64,000 bases of DNA from an uncultured Christensenella sp. (lineage in GTDB: Bacteria > Bacillota > Clostridia > Christensenellales > Pumilibacteraceae), in NCBI GenBank assembly GCA_910579205.1, contig CAJTTD010000010.1:1-64000 (forward strand), read 5' to 3'. The notes below the pieces were generated by a model, which was not told the DNA's origin, searched no databases, and worked only from the letters and a program-made list of their open reading frames with translations. Made by a program: the position numbers and the translations under genes. Shown one piece after another: positions 32,680 to 41,799 of this stretch (positions are counted from its first letter, which is position 1; every line of letters starts with the position of its first letter).

Positions 32680-34710
32680 ATGAAAAAAATAGTTTCTGTA
32701 ATATCGGCGGTGATGACGGGGGTCTGTTTGTGTGCGTGCACGGGTGCGCACGAGCATACATATTCCCAAATTTGGTCGAAGGACGACAGCGGACATTGGC
32801 ATGCTTCCACGTGCGGACACAATGTTACGGCGGACGACGGCGAGCATGAATTCAGCGGCGGCAGTTGCACTGTTTGCGGCTACAAAAAAACAAGCACGCC
32901 GCCCACAGTGGACCATAAGCATACTTTTTCGGAAGAATGGTCTTTCGATGATTATTATCATTGGCATGAAGCCACGTGCGGGCATAACGTTATCGACGGC
33001 AAAACCCAGCACGACATGGCGGGCGACGATTGCAGCGTCTGCGATTACGTTCAGCCCGAACACGGCGGCAATGACGGCGATAACGAAGGCGACGGGGATA
33101 AACCGGTAACAGTCAAGTTTTTGGCGGGCGACGGCGCGTTCCGAGACGGCAAAAACGGCTATACAGCTATAGCCGACGGGGACGGACACGTGTCGATATC
33201 AGCCGATCCCGTGCGCGACGGGCATGCGTTCGACGGCTGGTACGACGGTGCGGAAAAGTTCGATCCGTCAATGAGTTTTGGCGAAAACAAAGCGTTTACC
33301 GCCAAATACGTGAGCGGCAACACGGACGAAGTGTACGCGGCGCTGTTTGACGAACGGTCTACGGTCGGCATAGACATGGATATGTCGGACGCGGAATGGA
33401 AAAAGCTCGATCGCGACTACACCGAGTTCAAGAACAAAGGCGGCAAATCGCCTATATATCGGCTTGCGGACAGCGTTACTGTCAGTATAAACAGCGACGG
33501 AAAAACGCTCGACTACTATTACGAAGAAGTGGGCGTGCGCATGAAAGGCAATACGTCCCGCCACAATTTTTATAACGACTCGGGATTTTACAACAACATT
33601 CACATGAAGCTGTCCTTCAAGCAGACGTTTGACGACGTGGAGGACGGATACAGCGAGGACGAGTTAAAAGTTTGGGACGATCTCGACGCGCGCGAGGCGA
33701 GAAAAGACCGCATGTTCGGCGGCATGGAAAAGATAGACATTAAGTACAATTCGACGAGCGACGAAAGCTACGTGCGCGAAATGTACGCAATGAAGCTGTT
33801 CCGCGAAAACGGCGTTGTCGCGCCCAACATAACGCTTTGTTCGCTCACTGCGCTCGAAAAAGATTCGGTAAAAAAGAATCTCGGCGTGTATAGGATACAC
33901 GAGACGATAGACGAAGCATTCGTTGCACGCAAATTCGGCGACGAAACGGCGGGCGATCTTTGGAAATGCACATATTCGAGCAAAGGGCCTGCCGACATGA
34001 CGTACTACGATCTCGATAACAGAGTGGGAGTGGAGGACGAACTTAAAGGCGAGTTCTATTCTTACGACAAAAAGACGAATAAGAAAAAGGACAAAGTTAC
34101 GGGCGAGCGCGATCTTACGTCGATCAAAAACTTTATAAACGCGGTAAACAGCTCGAACGACATATCGGAATACTTGGACACGGAAAATTTCGCTAAGTTC
34201 GAGGCGGTCAACTATATCCTCGGCAACCCCGACTGCATTCGCAACAATTACAACAACTACTATCTGTATTTCCGCAAGAGCGACGGTAAAGCCGTCGTTA
34301 TACCGTACGACTACGACCGCTGTTTGGGCATAACAAAAGATTGGGATCCCACGGGCAGCGCAAGCATGCATGTAAGACCGTACGACAAGCAAATAGCCGC
34401 CAACGGCAGCGATCAAAACAACCCTATCTATAAAAAGCTAATATGCCAAGGCGCGCCGTACGGCGAAGGTACTACGCTCGATATGTATAGAACGGAGCTT
34501 TTGCGTTTGGCGGACTCGGCGCAAGTATCTGCGGAAAGCTTTAACGCGTATGTCTCGGCATACCGCGCCAAGTATGAAAACGTACCCGCAACGGCGATCA
34601 ATTCCAACTCGCTGCGTTTCGGCGCGGACAATACGGGCAATGTGTCATACGAAAATTACATATCTACCAAGCTCCAAACTTTGGCGGATAATATCGATAA
34701 TTACAGATGA
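32680..34710 (+). CDS. CotH-domain lipoprotein with Cys/His repeats
   Basis: A 676-residue secreted lipoprotein. The signal peptide ends in a lipobox LCAC (MKKIVSVISAVMTGVCLCAC). Two copies of a roughly 50-residue Cys/His motif follow (HWHASTCGHNV, CTVCGY; HWHEATCGHNV, CSVCDY), probably metal-binding. Next is an InlB-type beta repeat (VKFLAGDGAF, GHAFDGWYDG) and then a CotH kinase-like domain from about residue 220: GVRMKGNTSRHNFY, KLSFKQTF, SDESYVREMYAMKLFRENG, YDYDRCLGI. CotH of Bacillus phosphorylates spore-coat proteins; related lipoproteins on vegetative cells have unknown targets. Transcription appears to start at the ATG itself. Confidence 0.85.
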   Translation: MKKIVSVISAVMTGVCLCACTGAHEHTYSQIWSKDDSGHWHASTCGHNVTADDGEHEFSGGSCTVCGYKKTSTPPTVDHKHTFSEEWSFDDYYHWHEATCGHNVIDGKTQHDMAGDDCSVCDYVQPEHGGNDGDNEGDGDKPVTVKFLAGDGAFRDGKNGYTAIADGDGHVSISADPVRDGHAFDGWYDGAEKFDPSMSFGENKAFTAKYVSGNTDEVYAALFDERSTVGIDMDMSDAEWKKLDRDYTEFKNKGGKSPIYRLADSVTVSINSDGKTLDYYYEEVGVRMKGNTSRHNFYNDSGFYNNIHMKLSFKQTFDDVEDGYSEDELKVWDDLDAREARKDRMFGGMEKIDIKYNSTSDESYVREMYAMKLFRENGVVAPNITLCSLTALEKDSVKKNLGVYRIHETIDEAFVARKFGDETAGDLWKCTYSSKGPADMTYYDLDNRVGVEDELKGEFYSYDKKTNKKKDKVTGERDLTSIKNFINAVNSSNDISEYLDTENFAKFEAVNYILGNPDCIRNNYNNYYLYFRKSDGKAVVIPYDYDRCLGITKDWDPTGSASMHVRPYDKQIAANGSDQNNPIYKKLICQGAPYGEGTTLDMYRTELLRLADSAQVSAESFNAYVSAYRAKYENVPATAINSNSLRFGADNTGNVSYENYISTKLQTLADNIDNYR

Positions 34711-34757
34711 TAGTCTGAAAAAATGCGGACAACACGCCCGCATGACGCCGCAAAAAG

Positions 34758-34787
34758 TTGACAACGCCGTTAAAGCGGGAGTATAAT
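34758..34787 (+). promoter_or_regulatory. promoter of the zinc-ribbon protein gene
   Basis: TTGACA (34758-34763) and TATAAT (34782-34787) are 18 bases apart. Confidence 0.75.
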
Positions 34788-34821
34788 ATTACCGTAAAGC
34801 GAGTTAAAGAGGTTTGATACA

Positions 34822-35343
34822 ATGCTTTGTCCGCAGTGCGGTTACGACGTGGGTAATGAACATAGATGTAAAAGATGCGGTTACGAGATAAAGACCCTTG
34901 CGACCGTTGACGAATCGCGCCGAAAAGAAGAAGAAAAAGAACCTACAAAGATCATAGATCCGCGGGATACGTATATAACAAGCGAATACGGCGATTTCGA
35001 CGTTTTCGGCGACGGATTTTCCGATCCGTTCGACGCGCTGTTCGGCAGCATATTCGACCCGATAGGCGATCTTTTGGGCGGTTTATTCGGATTTGACGTA
35101 AAGCCGTTCGGTCGCAGCAATCAAAGGGTGAATATGTATCCCGACGACAAGCCGCAGAAAAAACGAAAGCAAGGTCCTATAGTGGAAGTGGACGAAGTGG
35201 AGGTCATTAGCGACGACGAGCCGCAGAAATCGGTAAAACCCGAACAAGCCGCGCCGCAAAACGATACAAGCGACAAAAAACAAAGCGGCGGACAGTCTGC
35301 GTCGAGCAAAAGCTCGTTTAAGAACAAACGCGGCAGAAAATAA
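34822..35343 (+). CDS. zinc-ribbon protein of unknown function
   Basis: This encodes 173 residues. The N-terminus is a zinc ribbon with two Cys pairs (CPQCGYDVGNEHRCKRCGYE, residues 3-22). A middle segment rich in Phe, Gly and Asp (residues about 55-95, FDALFGSIFDPIGDLLGGLF) could form an amphipathic helix or a self-interaction region. The remainder is charged and disordered. AGAGG precedes the ATG by eight bases, and a good promoter and a terminator make this a single-gene unit. No family function is known to me. Confidence 0.7.
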   Translation: MLCPQCGYDVGNEHRCKRCGYEIKTLATVDESRRKEEEKEPTKIIDPRDTYITSEYGDFDVFGDGFSDPFDALFGSIFDPIGDLLGGLFGFDVKPFGRSNQRVNMYPDDKPQKKRKQGPIVEVDEVEVISDDEPQKSVKPEQAAPQNDTSDKKQSGGQSASSKSSFKNKRGRK

Positions 35344-35365
35344 CAATAACATAACCGAGCCTAAG

Positions 35366-35389
35366 GCGTTCGCATTGCGAGCGCTTTTT
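35366..35389 (+). terminator. terminator of the zinc-ribbon gene
   Basis: GCGTTCGC (35366-35373) pairs with GCGAGCGC (35377-35384) with one G-U pair and a three-base loop, followed by TTTTT. Confidence 0.8.
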
Positions 35390-35596
35390 AGTATCCCGAG
35401 ATATGTAACAACGCAATACTGTTATCGAATAGCCGCGGTCAATGCAGTCGTGCGTTAAAAAACGTCATACTAAATAATTCGATAATTCGCGATGGTCAAC
35501 CGAATGCGACTTTATTTAAAATTTTTACGGCTGTCATTCGCGAACGGTGAATCATAATGCGACAGCAACACAAACGAAATTAAAGCCGCGCAATGT

Positions 35597-35602
35597 TATA
35601 AT
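35597..35602 (+). promoter_or_regulatory. extended -10 element ahead of the 132-base repeats
   Basis: TGT-TATAAT at 35594-35602 has no good -35 box. The stretch 35390-35596 otherwise shows nothing recognisable. Confidence 0.35.
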
Positions 35603-35608
35603 GCAAAC

Positions 35609-36003
35609 AAATTTGCTTGCTCGCAAAGGCAAATTTGCGCCGTACTTCAACGTAACTGCGTGTTTACGATAGGAAACACGGCGGCGACAGCCGCAAGTCA
35701 AAAGCTTGTTTTGGGTGCAGTTTTAAGTTATAATACCAGTAAATTTGCTTGCTTGCAAAGGCAAATTTGCGCCGTACTTCAACGTAACTGCGTGTTTACG
35801 ATAGGAAACACGGCGGCGACAGCCGCAAGTCAAAAGCTTGTTTTGGGTGCAGTTTTAAGTTATAATACCAGTAAATTTGCTTGCTTGCAAAGGCAAATTT
35901 GCGCCGTACTTCAACGCAACTGCGTGTTTACGGTAGGAAACACGGCGGCGATAGCCGCAAGTCAAAAGCTTGCTTTTGACGCAGTTTTAAGTTATAATCA
36001 AAC
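35609..36003 (+). repeat. three tandem 132-base repeats, each with a promoter
   Basis: Copies begin at 35609, 35741 and 35873, each with AAATTTGC...GCAAATTT (an inverted repeat of eight base pairs). The first two are almost identical and the third differs at several bases. Every copy ends in a promoter-like pair 17 bases apart: TTGTTT/TATAAT at 35706/35729 and 35838/35861, and TTGCTT/TATAAT at 35970/35993. A 44-codon frame runs through because 132 is a multiple of three, but it has no ribosome site and I do not consider it a gene. The array ends about 30 bases before the GNAT gene. Confidence 0.88.
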
Positions 36004-36036
36004 CACGGTCAACGCTAATGTTTCGGAGGCTCTTAT

Positions 36037-36495
36037 ATGGATATTCAGATCAAAAGATATACTAAAGATAAAATACCCGACGTATTGAATTTTGAAAAAA
36101 GATTGCGAGAAGAGGAAAACTTTTGGGGCTGGGAAATAAACGACGCATATATTCAAGCGGTCGAAAAAAGCTTCGACGACAGTGAATTTAAAAACTCGAT
36201 CTCATTGTTGGCTTATGACGGAAACATCGTTATAGGACGGATCGATTCAACCATAATAGCAAGCCATTTTGACGGGGCTAAAAAATCGTATTTGGATTGG
36301 ATATGCGTTATTAAAAGTTACAGACATCGTGGCGTTGCTCAAAAATTGCTGGAAGAATTGAGAGCGCTATTGAAAAATAATAATATCGACACATTGATCG
36401 CTCTCACTGCTTCAAACGAAGAGGCTCAAAACTTTTATAGAAATGTGCCAGATTCCGAAATGCGAGATATCGGTATTTGGATAAACATAAATTAA
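36037..36495 (+). CDS. GNAT family N-acetyltransferase
   Basis: This encodes 152 residues. The acetyl-CoA-binding core is visible as DWICVIKSYRHRGVAQKLLE (about 87-106), matching the R/Q-x-x-G-x-G/A loop, followed by LIALTASNEEAQNFYRN (about 120-136), the usual last helix and strand. The target substrate is unknown; similar proteins acetylate antibiotics, ribosomal proteins or small amines. GGAGG lies about nine bases before the ATG at 36037. Transcription would come from one or more of the promoters in the upstream tandem repeats. Confidence 0.85.
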   Translation: MDIQIKRYTKDKIPDVLNFEKRLREEENFWGWEINDAYIQAVEKSFDDSEFKNSISLLAYDGNIVIGRIDSTIIASHFDGAKKSYLDWICVIKSYRHRGVAQKLLEELRALLKNNNIDTLIALTASNEEAQNFYRNVPDSEMRDIGIWININ

Positions 36496-36572
36496 ATTTA
36501 AAAATTTCACATTATAAAACTCGGCTCGTAATATTGCAAGGAAGTAGGGCGGACAACAATTTTTAACAAAAT

Positions 36573-36600
36573 AAAAACCCCCGTAAGGAGGTTTTTATTT
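36573..36600. terminator. bidirectional terminator between GNAT gene and nifJ
   Basis: AAAAACCCCC (36573-36582) pairs with GGAGGTTTTT (36587-36596) with one mismatch and a GTAA loop. T tracts lie on both strands. Confidence 0.8.
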
Positions 36601-36642
36601 TGCCGTTTTATGCGTTATGCGCCGTTACGGTAAGATCAACCG

Positions 36643-39600
36643 TTATTCCTTGCCCGCGCGCTTTTTGTAGCCGTCGAGACGGTCTTTTGCTTCTTTTTCG
36701 GCTCTTGCAAACAGTTCTTGAGCAACGTCGGGTTTTGCCTTGGCGAGCGATTTGTAGCGCGTTTCGCCGGCGATAAACTCTTGATAGCTGCCCGTAGGAT
36801 CTTTGGAGTCGAGAATAAACGGGTTTTTGCCTTGGTCGGCAAGCTCGGGGTTGAAGCGGTAGAGCTGCCAGTAACCTGCTTTGACGGCCTTGTCTTCTTC
36901 CGCCATGCCGTTGGACATGTCGATACCGTGGTTGATGCAAGTCGCGTATGCAATGATGAGCGAAGGACCGTGATACGCTTCCGCTTCCGCGATAGCTTTT
37001 ATCACTTGGTTTTTATCCGCGCCCATTGCCACTTGCGCTACGTAAACATAGCCGTAAGTCATAGCCATTGCGCCGAGGTCTTTCTTTTTGGTGCGCTTGC
37101 CGCCCGCGGCGAACTTAGCGACCGAACCCGTAGGCGTGGACTTGCTCGACTGTCCGCCCGTATTGGAGTACACTTCGGTATCCACGACGAGCACGTTCAC
37201 ATCTTCGCCCGAAGCGAGAACTTGGTCGAGACCGCCGTAACCGATGTCGTATGCCCAACCGTCGCCGCCGAATATCCAGACCGACTTTTTGATGAGGCAG
37301 TCTTTTTCGTCATTGATGTAGTTGAGTTCCGTCTTGAGATCGCCCTTGGCTGCTTTGATAGCGGCGGGGAGAAGCTCGGTTATCTCTTGCGCGGCGGCTT
37401 TGCTGCCCGCGGCGTCGTCGTAAACTTTGAGCCAGTTTTCGAGCGCGGCTTTGAGTTTGGCTTGAGGATCGAGCGCGATAGCTGCGTTAACGTGCGCTAA
37501 AAGCTCGTTTACGCGCGCTTTGTAAGCAAGGCGCATGCCGTAACCGAATTCGGCGTTGTCCTCGAACAGCGAGTTTGCCCACGCCGGACCTTTGCCTTCC
37601 ACGTTTTTGGTATAAGGGCAGGTAGGTGCGGAACCGCCGTATATGGACGAGCAACCCGTCGCGTTGGCAACGATCATGCGATCGCCGAAGAGCTGCGTAA
37701 TAAGCTTGATGTAAGGCGTTTCGCCGCAGCCCGCGCACGCGCCCGAGAACTCGAACAGCGGTTGCAAGAATTGGCTTCCCTTTACCGTGTCGATCTTAAC
37801 TTTGTCGGATACGTCGGCAAACGGTATCTTGAGCGAGTAGTTGTAGTTTGCCGTTTCGGTTTCAACAACATCGTCGAGAGCGACCATTTTAAGCGCCTTT
37901 TCTTTTGCGGGGCAGATGTTTGCGCACGATCCGCAGCCCGTGCAGTCGAGCGGGGAGAGCTGTATGCGATAGCTCAGACCCGAATCCTTGAGCTGGGCAA
38001 GCGCGGGTTTCGCGACGTAAGTCTTGGGCGCTTTTGCCGTTTGTTTTTCGTCGGTCAAAACGGGACGCAAGCAAGCGTGCGGGCAAACGAGCGAGCACTG
38101 GTTGCACTGTATGCAGTTGTCGGGTATCCATTGCGGTACGGTAGGCGCAATGCCGCGCTTTTCAAACTTGGTCGTGCCGCTGGGAACTGAACCGTCGGGC
38201 GCAAACGCCGATACGGGAAGCTTGTCGCCTTCTTGACGGAGTATGGGACGAATGACGTTTTTAAAGTAGTCGTCGCCGGATACTTCCGCGGGAACTGCGC
38301 CCGTAGTCGCGTCCGCCCATGCTGCGGGAACGTTTATTTCCACAAGTCCCGATATGGCGTTGTCTACGCAAGCATAGTTCATGTTTACAACGTCATCGCC
38401 CTTCTTGCCGTAAGCTTTTTTGATCATCTGTTTCATGTAGCTTTCGGCTTCTTCGTAGGGTATGATGTTGGCGAGCTTAAAGAACGCCGCTTGGCAAACG
38501 GTGTTGACGCCCTTTCTCGCGCCGATCTCGTTTACTATCTTGAGCGCGTCGATCGTGTAGAACTTGATATGCTTTTTGGCGATCGCGCGTTTCATTTCCG
38601 CGGGAAGCTCATGCTCGAGCTGTTCGGGCGTCCAGTGGCAGTTCAAAAGGAACACGCCGCCTTCCTTGATGTCCGTTACCATATCGTAGTGTGTAACGTA
38701 GGACGGGTTGTGGCACGCCACGAAGTCGGCTTGATCGATGAGATAGGTGGACTTTATGGGAACGTCGCCGAAGCGCAAGTGCGAAATGGTAAGTCCGCCC
38801 GACTTTTTGGAGTCGTAGAAGAAATAACCTTGCGCATACTTGTCCGTATGGTCGCCTATGATCTTGATGGAGTTCTTGTTAGCGCCGACAGTGCCGTCGC
38901 TGCCGAGACCGTAGAACTTGCAACGCACAGTGCCTTCGGGCGACGCGTTGACAAACTCCGAAAAGTCGAGCGAAGTGTGCGTTACGTCGTCGTTGATACC
39001 GATGGTGAAGTGGTTTTTGGGTTCTTTGGCTTCGAGGTTGTTGTAAACGGCGTTTACCATGGACGGGTTGAACTCTTTGGAGCCCAAGCCGTAGCGTCCG
39101 CCGATGACGGCTATGTCGCGTTTTCCCGCTTCCGCGAGCGCGGTGCATACGTCGAGATAGAGCGGCTCGCCCAAAGAACCGGGTTCTTTCGTGCGGTCGA
39201 GAACGGCTACGCGTTTGACGGAGGCGGGGAGCGCATCCGTAAAGTGCTTGACCGAGAACGGACGGTAAAGACGTACTTTGAGCAAGCCTACTTTTTTGCC
39301 CTTGCTTGCGAGATAGTCTACTGTCTCTTCAACCGCTTCGCAGCCCGAGCCCATCATTATTATAACGTTTTCCGCGTCGGGCGCGCCGTAATACTGGAAC
39401 AGTTTGTATTCTCTGCCGGTGAGCGATTTGACTTCGTTCATCATCGCCTGAACGATCTCGGGCGCGGCGTCGTAGTACTTATTGGCAGCTTCGCGGTTTT
39501 GGAAGTAGATATCCGCGTTTTGCGCCGTACCTTTCTGATGCGGGTGATCGGGGTTGAGCGCGCGCGATTTAAACTCGCGTATCTCTTCCATGCAGCCCGT

Positions 39601-40185
39601 CTTTTCTACGAGCTTCTTCATCTCGTCGTACTCTATGCCGTCTATCTTGTCGATCTCGTGGCTGGTACGAAATCCGTCGAAGAAGTGAAGGAAGGGAACT
39701 TTTGCTTTGAGCGTGGACAAGTGCGCTACGAGCGCGAGATCCATCGCTTCCTGTACGGAGTTGGACGCGAGCATCGCAAAGCCCGTTTGGCGGCAAGCCA
39801 TAACGTCGGCATGGTCGCCGAATATATTGAGCGCGTGAGCAGCGAGAGCGCGTGCGCTTACATGAAATACCGTCGGCAACAGCTCGCCCGATATCTTGTA
39901 CATATTGGGGATCATGAGGAGCAGACCTTGGCTCGCAGTGTAAGTCGTAGTGAGAGCGCCCGCCGCAAGCGCGCCGTGGACTGCGCCCGCCGCGCCGCCT
40001 TCGGACTGCAACTCTGCGATCCGAAGCTCTTGACCGAACATGTTTTTACGTCCGGCAGTCGCCCATTCGTCGGCATACTCCGCCATCGGAGACGACGGCG
40101 TAATAGGATATATAGCCGCTACCTCCGAAAAAGCATACGCCACGTGCGAAGCCGCGGTATTGCCGTCGATAGTCATCTTTACCAT
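36643..40185 (-). CDS. nifJ: pyruvate:ferredoxin (flavodoxin) oxidoreductase
   Basis: A single-chain PFOR of 1180 residues, which converts pyruvate and CoA to acetyl-CoA and CO2 and reduces ferredoxin in anaerobes. Domain I begins MTIDGNTAASHVAYAFSE with the YPITPSSPMAE motif, then domain II, the gamma domain (TVGANKNSIKIIG), the 2x4Fe-4S domain (CIQCNQCSLVCPH at about 687 and CTGCGSCANICP at about 745) and the C-terminal TPP domain (GACAGCGETPY, GGDGWAYDIGYGG, YSNTGGQSSKSTPTG). The ATG at 40185 with GGAGGT five bases upstream is chosen; an upstream extension of 37 codons is not supported. Strong promoter. Confidence 0.96.
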   Translation of the reverse strand: MVKMTIDGNTAASHVAYAFSEVAAIYPITPSSPMAEYADEWATAGRKNMFGQELRIAELQSEGGAAGAVHGALAAGALTTTYTASQGLLLMIPNMYKISGELLPTVFHVSARALAAHALNIFGDHADVMACRQTGFAMLASNSVQEAMDLALVAHLSTLKAKVPFLHFFDGFRTSHEIDKIDGIEYDEMKKLVEKTGCMEEIREFKSRALNPDHPHQKGTAQNADIYFQNREAANKYYDAAPEIVQAMMNEVKSLTGREYKLFQYYGAPDAENVIIMMGSGCEAVEETVDYLASKGKKVGLLKVRLYRPFSVKHFTDALPASVKRVAVLDRTKEPGSLGEPLYLDVCTALAEAGKRDIAVIGGRYGLGSKEFNPSMVNAVYNNLEAKEPKNHFTIGINDDVTHTSLDFSEFVNASPEGTVRCKFYGLGSDGTVGANKNSIKIIGDHTDKYAQGYFFYDSKKSGGLTISHLRFGDVPIKSTYLIDQADFVACHNPSYVTHYDMVTDIKEGGVFLLNCHWTPEQLEHELPAEMKRAIAKKHIKFYTIDALKIVNEIGARKGVNTVCQAAFFKLANIIPYEEAESYMKQMIKKAYGKKGDDVVNMNYACVDNAISGLVEINVPAAWADATTGAVPAEVSGDDYFKNVIRPILRQEGDKLPVSAFAPDGSVPSGTTKFEKRGIAPTVPQWIPDNCIQCNQCSLVCPHACLRPVLTDEKQTAKAPKTYVAKPALAQLKDSGLSYRIQLSPLDCTGCGSCANICPAKEKALKMVALDDVVETETANYNYSLKIPFADVSDKVKIDTVKGSQFLQPLFEFSGACAGCGETPYIKLITQLFGDRMIVANATGCSSIYGGSAPTCPYTKNVEGKGPAWANSLFEDNAEFGYGMRLAYKARVNELLAHVNAAIALDPQAKLKAALENWLKVYDDAAGSKAAAQEITELLPAAIKAAKGDLKTELNYINDEKDCLIKKSVWIFGGDGWAYDIGYGGLDQVLASGEDVNVLVVDTEVYSNTGGQSSKSTPTGSVAKFAAGGKRTKKKDLGAMAMTYGYVYVAQVAMGADKNQVIKAIAEAEAYHGPSLIIAYATCINHGIDMSNGMAEEDKAVKAGYWQLYRFNPELADQGKNPFILDSKDPTGSYQEFIAGETRYKSLAKAKPDVAQELFARAEKEAKDRLDGYKKRAGKE

Positions 40186-40267
40186 AAGTACCTCCAAAGT
40201 AAATATTACGTAATTGATCGCATACGCCGCTATCGGCATATACAAGTCTGTATAAACAAACCAATAT

Positions 40268-40296
40268 ATTATATATCTTTTAAAATATAAAGTCAA
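40268..40296 (-). promoter_or_regulatory. promoter of nifJ
   Basis: On the minus strand TTGACT (40291-40296) and TATAAT (40268-40273) are 17 bases apart. Confidence 0.85.
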
Positions 40297-40335
40297 GACT
40301 CTAAAGAATAATTTATCAAATACCGCAAAATTCGG

Positions 40336-40365
40336 TTGCCATCGCCTTGCTATAAATGATATAGT
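40336..40365 (+). promoter_or_regulatory. promoter of icd
   Basis: TTGCCA (40336-40341) and TATAGT (40360-40365) are 18 bases apart with an extended TGA. Confidence 0.6.
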
Positions 40366-40407
40366 ATTTATGCACTGTTACGACTAAGCACTTGGAAGGG
40401 AGCATAT

Positions 40408-41616
40408 ATGAAGATCGTATACAAAACGCCCGTAGTGGAAATGCAAGGCGACGAAATGACGCGTATTTTGTGGGATTGGATAAAGGATATTTTGATCGAG
40501 CCGTACGTCGAGCTGAACACCGAATTTTACGATCTCGGGATTGATAACCGCGAAAAAACCGCGGACAAAGTAACGACCGACGCGGCGGAAGCTATAAAAA
40601 AGTACGGCGTGGGCGTTAAGTGCGCCACCATAACTCCCAACGCGCAGCGCGTGGAAGAGTACGGGCTTTCCAAGATGTGGCTGTCGCCCAACGGCACGAT
40701 ACGCGCGGCTCTCGACGGCACGGTGTTCAGAACGCCCATAATGGTGCGCGGCATAACGCCGTACATACCGAGCTGGACGTCGCCTATAACAATAGCAAGG
40801 CATGCGTACGGCGACATTTACAAAAACAGCGAGATACGCGTGGACGGCGCGGCGCAATGCTCGTTGAGCGTCAAGTATGCGGACGGCAGAACGGAAAACA
40901 AAAGCATAGTCGATCTGGACGGCGCGGGCATTTTGCAAGGCGTTCACAACAAGGACGCTTCCATATATTCGTTTGCTCGGTCGTGTTTCAACTACGCGCT
41001 CGACGTTCGTCAAGACGTGTGGTTCGGCACGAAGGATACTATAAGCAAGACGTACGATCATAGGTTCAAGGATATATTCCGCGACGTGTTCGACGGCGAG
41101 TATAAAGGCAAGTTCGAAAAAGCGGGCATACGGTACGAATATTCGCTCATAGACGATTCGGTGGCGCGCGTCATACGCAGCAACGGCGGGTTTATTTGGG
41201 CGCTTAAAAATTACGACGGAGACGTGATGAGCGACATGGTGGCAACGGCTTACGGTTCGCTCGCAATGATGACGAGCGTGCTCGTTTCGCCCGACGGCAA
41301 TTACGAATACGAAGCGGCGCACGGCACGGTTACGCGGCATTATTACCGCCATTTAAAAGGCGAGACCACGTCCACAAACCCCGTCGCGACTATATTTGCA
41401 TGGACGGGCGCGCTCAATCGCCGCGGCGAGACCGAAAACAACAAAGCGCTGTCCGAGTATGCCGCTAATATGGAAAATGCGTGCAAAGCTACGATAGAGC
41501 GCGGCGTTATGACGGGCGATCTCGTTCCCATGTTCAAGCGCGACGGCATTATAGCAAAAAGCGTATCTACGCGCGAGTTTTTGAAAGAAATATCTGCTAC
41601 TTACGAAAATATGTAA
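40408..41616 (+). CDS. icd: NADP-dependent isocitrate dehydrogenase
   Basis: A 402-residue enzyme of the type II (eukaryote-like) isocitrate dehydrogenase group: it opens with KTPVVEMQGDEMTRILW, has ATITPNAQRVEEYGL, the substrate-binding SPNGTIRAALDGTVFR, the catalytic region IDDSVARVIRSNGGF and the nucleotide segment EAAHGTVTRHY. It converts isocitrate to 2-oxoglutarate and CO2 and supplies NADPH and glutamate precursor. AAGGGAG precedes the ATG. It is transcribed alone, divergently from nifJ, and ends in a strong terminator. Confidence 0.94.
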   Translation: MKIVYKTPVVEMQGDEMTRILWDWIKDILIEPYVELNTEFYDLGIDNREKTADKVTTDAAEAIKKYGVGVKCATITPNAQRVEEYGLSKMWLSPNGTIRAALDGTVFRTPIMVRGITPYIPSWTSPITIARHAYGDIYKNSEIRVDGAAQCSLSVKYADGRTENKSIVDLDGAGILQGVHNKDASIYSFARSCFNYALDVRQDVWFGTKDTISKTYDHRFKDIFRDVFDGEYKGKFEKAGIRYEYSLIDDSVARVIRSNGGFIWALKNYDGDVMSDMVATAYGSLAMMTSVLVSPDGNYEYEAAHGTVTRHYYRHLKGETTSTNPVATIFAWTGALNRRGETENNKALSEYAANMENACKATIERGVMTGDLVPMFKRDGIIAKSVSTREFLKEISATYENM

Positions 41617-41624
41617 TATCTAAA

Positions 41625-41655
41625 CAAAAGAGCGGCGTACCGCTCTTTTGTTTTT
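41625..41655 (+). terminator. terminator of icd
   Basis: CAAAAGAGCGG (41625-41635) pairs with CCGCTCTTTTG (41640-41650) around a CGTA loop, followed by TTTTT. Confidence 0.93.
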
Positions 41656-41716
41656 GGACGTACGCCGTTCCGTTAAACAAAACTTGATTTAAATATTACT
41701 TGCGTATTTCAGCAGT

Positions 41717-41745
41717 TTGACAAAGATATAACGCTCTTTTAGCAT
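41717..41745 (+). promoter_or_regulatory. possible promoter of the germination operon
   Basis: TTGACA (41717-41722) and TAGCAT (41740-41745) are 17 bases apart. Known gerA operons use forespore sigma-G; I could not find a convincing sigma-G site here. Confidence 0.45.
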
Positions 41746-41799
41746 GCTTGCGCTATTGCATGACGTAACGCGCATAAATGTTCCTTTTAGACGCAAAAT

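Noticed and set aside
35660..36088. Open frame of 142 codons with 44-residue repeats
   Set aside because: It is only open because the tandem repeat unit is 132 bases, a multiple of three. It has no ribosome site, contains promoter elements, and overlaps the start of the GNAT gene.
40185..40296. Extended N-terminus of the PFOR frame
   Set aside because: The extra 37 codons run through the promoter and an A/T-rich leader; the ATG at 40185 has a strong ribosome site and matches the family start.
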